Source: Postechiella sp039985655 (lineage in GTDB: Bacteria; Bacteroidota; Bacteroidia; Flavobacteriales; Flavobacteriaceae). From it: DNA of 64,000 nt. Within the stretch, counting starts at the first letter, position 1, and each line of letters starts with the position of its first letter. The position numbers were made by a program, and so were the translations under genes. Of this stretch, positions 60,472 through 64,000 are shown one piece after another. The notes under the pieces were generated by a model. It saw nothing but the letters and a program-made list of their open reading frames with translations, had not been told where the DNA came from and did no database searches. Location of the stretch: assembly GCA_039985655.1 (NCBI GenBank), contig JBDWSF010000018.1:310001-374000 (forward strand). Reading direction: 5' to 3'.

Positions 60472-61791
60472 TTAAAGTTTAATATTATTTCCTTGATAAA
60501 ATTGTAGTAATTGATGGTATAAAATATTTAAATATTTAGACTGTAAGTAGTTTTGTTGTGCATTGGTAAATGTATTTTGACTTATTACCAAATCTGTTGT
60601 ACTTAAAGCGCCTAATTCATATTTCTTTTGAGCGAGCTTATAACTTTGTTCTGCTGCTGTTTTAGATGCTTCTGAAGCAATAACCTGCTCTTGTGCCGAT
60701 AGTGCGTTTTGATAAGCTGTTTCTATTTTTTTATAAATATTTTTTTCTGTTGTTTGTTTTTGTATTTGGGCTTTTTCAATGTTTATTGAAGCAGTTTTAA
60801 CAGCAGATTTTGTTTGATTTCTATTAAAAATTGGAATCGTTAACGATAGCCCTAATTTTTGATTGAAGTTGACATCAAACTGATCTGAAAACGAATTATC
60901 ATTAATACTTGTGTAACCAGAACCAATACTTCCTGTTAAGGATAAGATTGGTAAATACCCACCTTTTGCAATGTCTAACTCTTTCTCATTTGTAGCTATG
61001 TTTAAATTACTAGCCTGAATTTCTGGCAAAAAACCTAATGCTTTAGTATAAATTTCCATTTTATTGAGTTCAAGATTTACTAAATCTATGTTTTCATCAA
61101 TAGTTTGAATTTGTAAATCCTCTAAAGGCGATAACTCTAATAATTGCTTAAGTTGAATAATGTATTGTTGATAATCGTTTTTCGCAGAAATCACATTGTA
61201 TTTATGTGTTGCCGCTTGACTCTGTGCTTCTGTATAATCACCTAAGGCAATAGTTCCAGCATCTAAACGTGCTTTTGCACGAAGTACTTCTTTTTCTGAA
61301 GCTATTATATTATTTTCAGCTATACCGATATTTTCTTTACTATAAAGTGCTTGTAAATACACTTCAAGAATATTTAAAGCTATATTGTTTTTTTCAACAT
61401 CTTCAAGAAAAACACTTTGCTCTAGCAGTAATTTGTTTTGTTTAATTTGATTGCTAATTTGATTTCCTTGAAACAAAGTCATCGAACTATTAATGCCAAC
61501 ATTTGTACTATGTATCTGGTCTGACACAAAATTACTTGTAATACGATCGATGGTACTACCATTAGAAAAGTTTTGAGATACACTTCCAAATAAATTGGGC
61601 AGTACAGAAGACTTGGCCTTATTATAATCTACTTCGGCAATATTTTTGTTTAAAGTAGCCTCTTTAACGGTAATGTTATGCTCTAAAGCGTAGGTTATAC
61701 AATCTTCTAAAGACCATACTTTGGTTGAAGTCTTTTGAGCAAACGATAGCTGCACAAAAAATAAGCTTGCTAAGATTACATATAATTTCAT
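60472..61791 (-). CDS. TolC-family outer-membrane efflux protein
   Basis: A 439-residue protein with a signal peptide (LYVILASLFFVQLSFAQ) and the two repeated TolC helical halves, seen as W-SLEDCITYALEHNITVKEA at the start of the first and SNLNIATNEKELDIAKGGYL with PILSLTGSIGSGYTSIND in the second. It is the first gene of a six-gene operon (tolC, macA, macB ATPase, permease, lytS, lytTR), all with gaps of at most 11 bases or overlaps. Confidence 0.95.
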   Translation of the reverse strand: MKLYVILASLFFVQLSFAQKTSTKVWSLEDCITYALEHNITVKEATLNKNIAEVDYNKAKSSVLPNLFGSVSQNFSNGSTIDRITSNFVSDQIHSTNVGINSSMTLFQGNQISNQIKQNKLLLEQSVFLEDVEKNNIALNILEVYLQALYSKENIGIAENNIIASEKEVLRAKARLDAGTIALGDYTEAQSQAATHKYNVISAKNDYQQYIIQLKQLLELSPLEDLQIQTIDENIDLVNLELNKMEIYTKALGFLPEIQASNLNIATNEKELDIAKGGYLPILSLTGSIGSGYTSINDNSFSDQFDVNFNQKLGLSLTIPIFNRNQTKSAVKTASINIEKAQIQKQTTEKNIYKKIETAYQNALSAQEQVIASEASKTAAEQSYKLAQKKYELGALSTTDLVISQNTFTNAQQNYLQSKYLNILYHQLLQFYQGNNIKL

Positions 61792-61974
61792 TTTTGAGTG
61801 TTTTTTAATTTACACTTCAAAGTTGAAACTATATACTATCTTATAAAACTGAAATAGATGTTTAGGGGGATTGTCTATACAGAAAGTGTTATTTTATAGA
61901 TGAGGTTTTTGATTAAATTAAGGAAACGCCTAATCAATGTTGTAAATAGTTTTATTTCTATTCCATATTATACT

Positions 61975-62115
61975 ATCACCAATACCAAAAGAACTAGTCT
62001 TTTACATTTGTTTAAAAATCGTGTATTTGATAATAACCCTAAAAGATTTTTTTACAATATTCTAGTAAAGGTTTCCCAAGTGTACAGTAATTTCTGTATA
62101 CGTATTCTAACTGTG
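61975..62115 (+). repeat. Decayed R-module tail outside the island
   Basis: ACATTTGTTTAAAAATCGTG, TATTTGATAATAA, TTTTTTTACAATATTCTAG and AAAGGTTTCCCAAG align in order with the tail of the R module at 15840-15960 (TTTGTTTAAAAATCGCG, TATTCGATAATAA, TTTTTCTACGACATTCTC, AAAGGTTTCC). A short + strand ORF over this stretch (61900-62121) is not a gene. The remainder of the gap holds the promoter below. Confidence 0.55.
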
Positions 62116-62240
62116 ATATAATTCTACTTTTTTAATAGGTATTTAGAACAAAAATAAAAACTATGACTATCAACATTACTTAACTGTCGCCCAAAGTAAC
62201 TATCAAAAATTTAACATAATTATTCAAATGTTAAATTTTA

Positions 62241-62248
62241 TATCTTTG
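62241..62248 (+). promoter_or_regulatory. -7 element of the Crp-type regulator gene
   Basis: TATCTTTG matches TAnnTTTG and would start transcription about 20 bases before the TTG codon at 62275. No clear -33 TTTG is seen, so the promoter may be activator-dependent. Confidence 0.45.
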
Positions 62249-62274
62249 ATTTTGTAACTATTACGATACTCTAA

Positions 62275-62934
62275 TTGAAAGCAATTACAAAATACTGGTT
62301 TTTAGAAGGCTTCAACCTTTTTAAAAAACTCGGAATGCTCAATATGATGAAAATCTGTGAGATTCTAGAAATGGATAATATTGAAAAAGGAAAATCTATT
62401 GAACTCAATGATAAACATAAGGATAGTGTTTTCTTTCTTAAAAGAGGTAGTGTCAAAATTATAAACACGACAAATAACACCGTAAAATATGTCGTAAAAC
62501 GCGGTAATATCTTTGGAGAACTTTCCCTTTACAACAAAGAAGCTGCAACCGAAGAAGTAGCGTATGCTTTAGAGGACTGTGTAATCTGCTACATAGAATC
62601 TGAACAGATGGAGTTACTTATGGAAAAACATGAGTCATTAAAAAATGGAGTCCTTAAAATTTATGGGCTACGCATTCAAAAATTAGAGCGAAGACTTCAC
62701 GATTTATTATATAAAGATAGTGCAACAAGAATCAGAGAATTTATTTCAGATTATTTAGAAGAGTTTGGAGAAAAAAATGATATTGGAATATTAACTGCTA
62801 AAAATTTATTGTCCCATAAAGAGATTGCAAACCTTACTAATACTTCTAGACAAACAGTTAGCAATGTACTGAGTACAATGAGAAAAGATGGCGTGATAGA
62901 CTATGATATCAATTTCATTTCTGACACTAAATAG
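62275..62934 (+). CDS. Crp/Fnr-family transcriptional regulator
   Basis: A 219-residue regulator read from a TTG start at 62275; ITKYWFLEGFNLFKKLGML is a usual beginning of this subgroup and a -7 element lies at the right distance. An ATG at 62332 is the alternative. The effector domain covers about 25-130 (KGKSIELNDKHKDSVFFLKR, GNIFGELSLYN), and the helix-turn-helix is LSHKEIANLTNTSRQTVSNV (about 182-201) followed by LSTMRKDGVIDY. It is divergent from the efflux operon and may regulate it. Confidence 0.9.
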   Translation: MKAITKYWFLEGFNLFKKLGMLNMMKICEILEMDNIEKGKSIELNDKHKDSVFFLKRGSVKIINTTNNTVKYVVKRGNIFGELSLYNKEAATEEVAYALEDCVICYIESEQMELLMEKHESLKNGVLKIYGLRIQKLERRLHDLLYKDSATRIREFISDYLEEFGEKNDIGILTAKNLLSHKEIANLTNTSRQTVSNVLSTMRKDGVIDYDINFISDTK

Positions 62935-62987
62935 ATGTTTTTCAGATAAATAGCTTAAAAGAAATGTATTAAATTATTTTAAAATAA

Positions 62988-63008
62988 CTAACCAATTGTT
63001 TAGATTTG
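62988..63008 (+). promoter_or_regulatory. TetR operator overlapping its own -7 element
   Basis: CTAACCAATTGTTTAG (62988-63003) is a 16-base palindrome with one mismatched pair. It overlaps TAGATTTG (63001-63008), a -7 element 15 bases before the tetR ATG. A matching palindrome lies after the gene at 63604. Confidence 0.6.
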
Positions 63009-63023
63009 TTTTAATACCGAAAA

Positions 63024-63587
63024 ATGTCAAGAAAAAAACAATATGTTGAAGAATATGTGCTTGCGAAAGCCATGAATCTATTCTGGATAAAAGGCTACGA
63101 AAATACTTCGATGCAAATGCTTGAGAAAGAAATGGGAATTAATAAGTTTTCTATTTATTCAAGTTTTGGAAGTAAAAATGGTCTTTTTATTGAAAGCTTG
63201 AAATTCTATAGGGAAAAAGTAAGTAAAATAATTAGTGAGCTTGAAGCATCTACAGTTGGAGTTTTAGCTATAAAGCAATATTTCTATAAGTTTTTAAAAC
63301 TTTCAGCAGGAAAAGGTTTTGGCAAAGGTTGCTTAATAACTAATACTTTGAATGAAATAGATAAAGAGACTGATAAAGATATAGTAATTCAAGTAGAAAA
63401 TTTTCGTGATGATTTAAAGCAAATATTTTTTAATAAACTTATGCTTAATAGTGTTGAAAACTCAAAGGTTGTAGAAAAACAAGCAGATTATTTATTAATT
63501 TCTATGATTGGTTTATCATCAGCTTCAAGAGTTTGTAATAACATACAATTAGAAAACTATATAGAGAATACATTTAATAGTCTATAA
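63024..63587 (+). CDS. TetR/AcrR-family transcriptional regulator
   Basis: A 187-residue repressor. The N-terminal helix-turn-helix is AMNLFWIKGYENTSMQMLEK followed by INKFSIYSSFGSKNGLFIES, the standard TetR form (YSSFGSK for the usual Y-x-x-F-xx-K). The rest is the helical ligand-binding domain with GFGKGCLITNTLNEID and LLISMIGLSSASRVCNN, which belongs to the TetR_C subgroup that includes proteins regulating reductases and efflux. Two matching palindromes flank the gene and suggest autoregulation and control of the next gene. Confidence 0.9.
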   Translation: MSRKKQYVEEYVLAKAMNLFWIKGYENTSMQMLEKEMGINKFSIYSSFGSKNGLFIESLKFYREKVSKIISELEASTVGVLAIKQYFYKFLKLSAGKGFGKGCLITNTLNEIDKETDKDIVIQVENFRDDLKQIFFNKLMLNSVENSKVVEKQADYLLISMIGLSSASRVCNNIQLENYIENTFNSL

Positions 63588-63603
63588 TTTTTTTATTTAA
63601 AAA

Positions 63604-63619
63604 CTAAACGATTAGTTAG
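63604..63619 (+). promoter_or_regulatory. Second TetR-type operator
   Basis: CTAAACGATTAGTTAG matches the upstream site in 12 of 16 positions (consensus CTAAmCrATTrkTTAG) and is itself a partial palindrome. It is 17 bases after the tetR stop and 64 bases before the DUF2062 ATG. Confidence 0.5.
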
Positions 63620-63682
63620 TTTTTAAAAAATTGCCATGATATAAGTAGTTAGGAGTGTGTTTTTAAAATTTAATTAGAACAA

Positions 63683-64000
63683 ATGAAATTTAAGCTTATT
63701 AAAATTTGGGGGAAGTTTAAAGGCTTACTTAAGCAAGGCTTAACACCTAAGCAATTAGCGTTAAGTTTAGTGGTTTCTACTCTAGTTTCTATATTTCCAA
63801 TATTTGGAATAAGTACCATAGCGCTAACTTGTATTGCGTTGCCTTTTAGACTCAATTTACCAATAATGATAGCCTTTAGTTATGTAATAGAGCCTTTGAA
63901 GCTTGTTGTTCTTATTCCTTTTATAAATATTGGAGCACGTGTTTTTGGTACAGAACATACTTTGTTAACTTTTGAAGCCATTAAAACAAGTTATGAAACA
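63683..64000 (+). CDS. DUF2062 membrane protein, partial (C-terminus outside window)
   Basis: About 106 residues are visible from ATG 63683. The start KLIKIWGKFKGLLKQGLTPK is followed by a hydrophobic region with VVSTLVSIFPIFGISTIAL, PFRLNLPIMIAFSYVIEPLK and a further segment, as in DUF2062 proteins, small membrane proteins of unknown function sometimes linked to glycosyltransferases. It may be controlled by the TetR protein encoded just upstream. Confidence 0.8.
   Translation, partial: MKFKLIKIWGKFKGLLKQGLTPKQLALSLVVSTLVSIFPIFGISTIALTCIALPFRLNLPIMIAFSYVIEPLKLVVLIPFINIGARVFGTEHTLLTFEAIKTSYET

Noticed and set aside
61900..62121. 73-residue + strand ORF upstream of the Crp-type gene
   Set aside because: It overlies a decayed R-module tail that is non-coding in the other copies, and its composition is not protein-like.

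Overview
The window is AT-rich chromosomal DNA from a member of the Bacteroidota, most likely a marine-type Flavobacteriaceae. The evidence is a SusC/SusD pair with FecR and an ECF sigma factor, several secreted proteins with C-terminal type IX secretion (T9SS) sorting domains, LytTR/LytS and hybrid two-component regulators, and promoters with the TAnnTTTG -7 element typical of the phylum. No rRNA, tRNA, CRISPR array, transposase or integrase gene was found.

Layout. 1-3044: end of an M23 peptidase, an MscS channel, a DUF3817 protein and a VTT/YqaA membrane protein. 3374-10798: a surface-signalling nutrient uptake locus, susD-susC-fecR on the minus strand with the ECF sigma factor divergent; the SusC has an N-terminal STN domain and so can signal to FecR. 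10951-37945: a 27-kb accessory island cut into segments by a family of co-oriented intergenic repeat blocks. Each block is built from modules I call L, S, I, R and T. The S module is an imperfect hairpin with the architecture of an integron attC site. The segments carry a type II restriction-modification system, T9SS-secreted proteins, a trypsin-like lipoprotein cluster, a leucine-rich-repeat/LamG cluster with a hybrid histidine kinase, a broken parDE toxin-antitoxin pair, a LamG protein, and a Crp/HD-hydrolase/prolyl-hydroxylase-WD40 operon. 38066-48372: an uncharacterised protein divergent from a TonB-dependent receptor, then hyuA-hyuB hydantoinase/oxoprolinase genes, an NTF2-like protein, a cyclophilin and an NCS1 permease, which together look like a locus for taking up and hydrolysing a hydantoin-like compound. 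48412-54237: a zinc-homeostasis cluster (CobW, Mog, PhoA-type phosphatase, FolE, MerC-domain protein, divergent Fur/Zur) with two Zur-box-like palindromes around the divergent promoter; two of its genes carry in-frame stop codons. 54577-64000: a DUF6515 protein, a TolC-MacA-MacB efflux operon with its own LytS/LytTR pair, a Crp-type regulator, a TetR regulator with two matching palindromic operators, and the start of a DUF2062 protein.

The most unusual content is the repeat-partitioned island. Hairpin sites share a recombination-like junction (TTATRTAAAAT). A 119-bp ORF-free element occupies some sites and is absent from another. A second hairpin family keeps its pairing by compensatory changes. 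This fits an integron-like cassette array without a visible integrase, but that reading is an inference. Decayed pieces of the same blocks lie at 54258 and 61975, outside the island.
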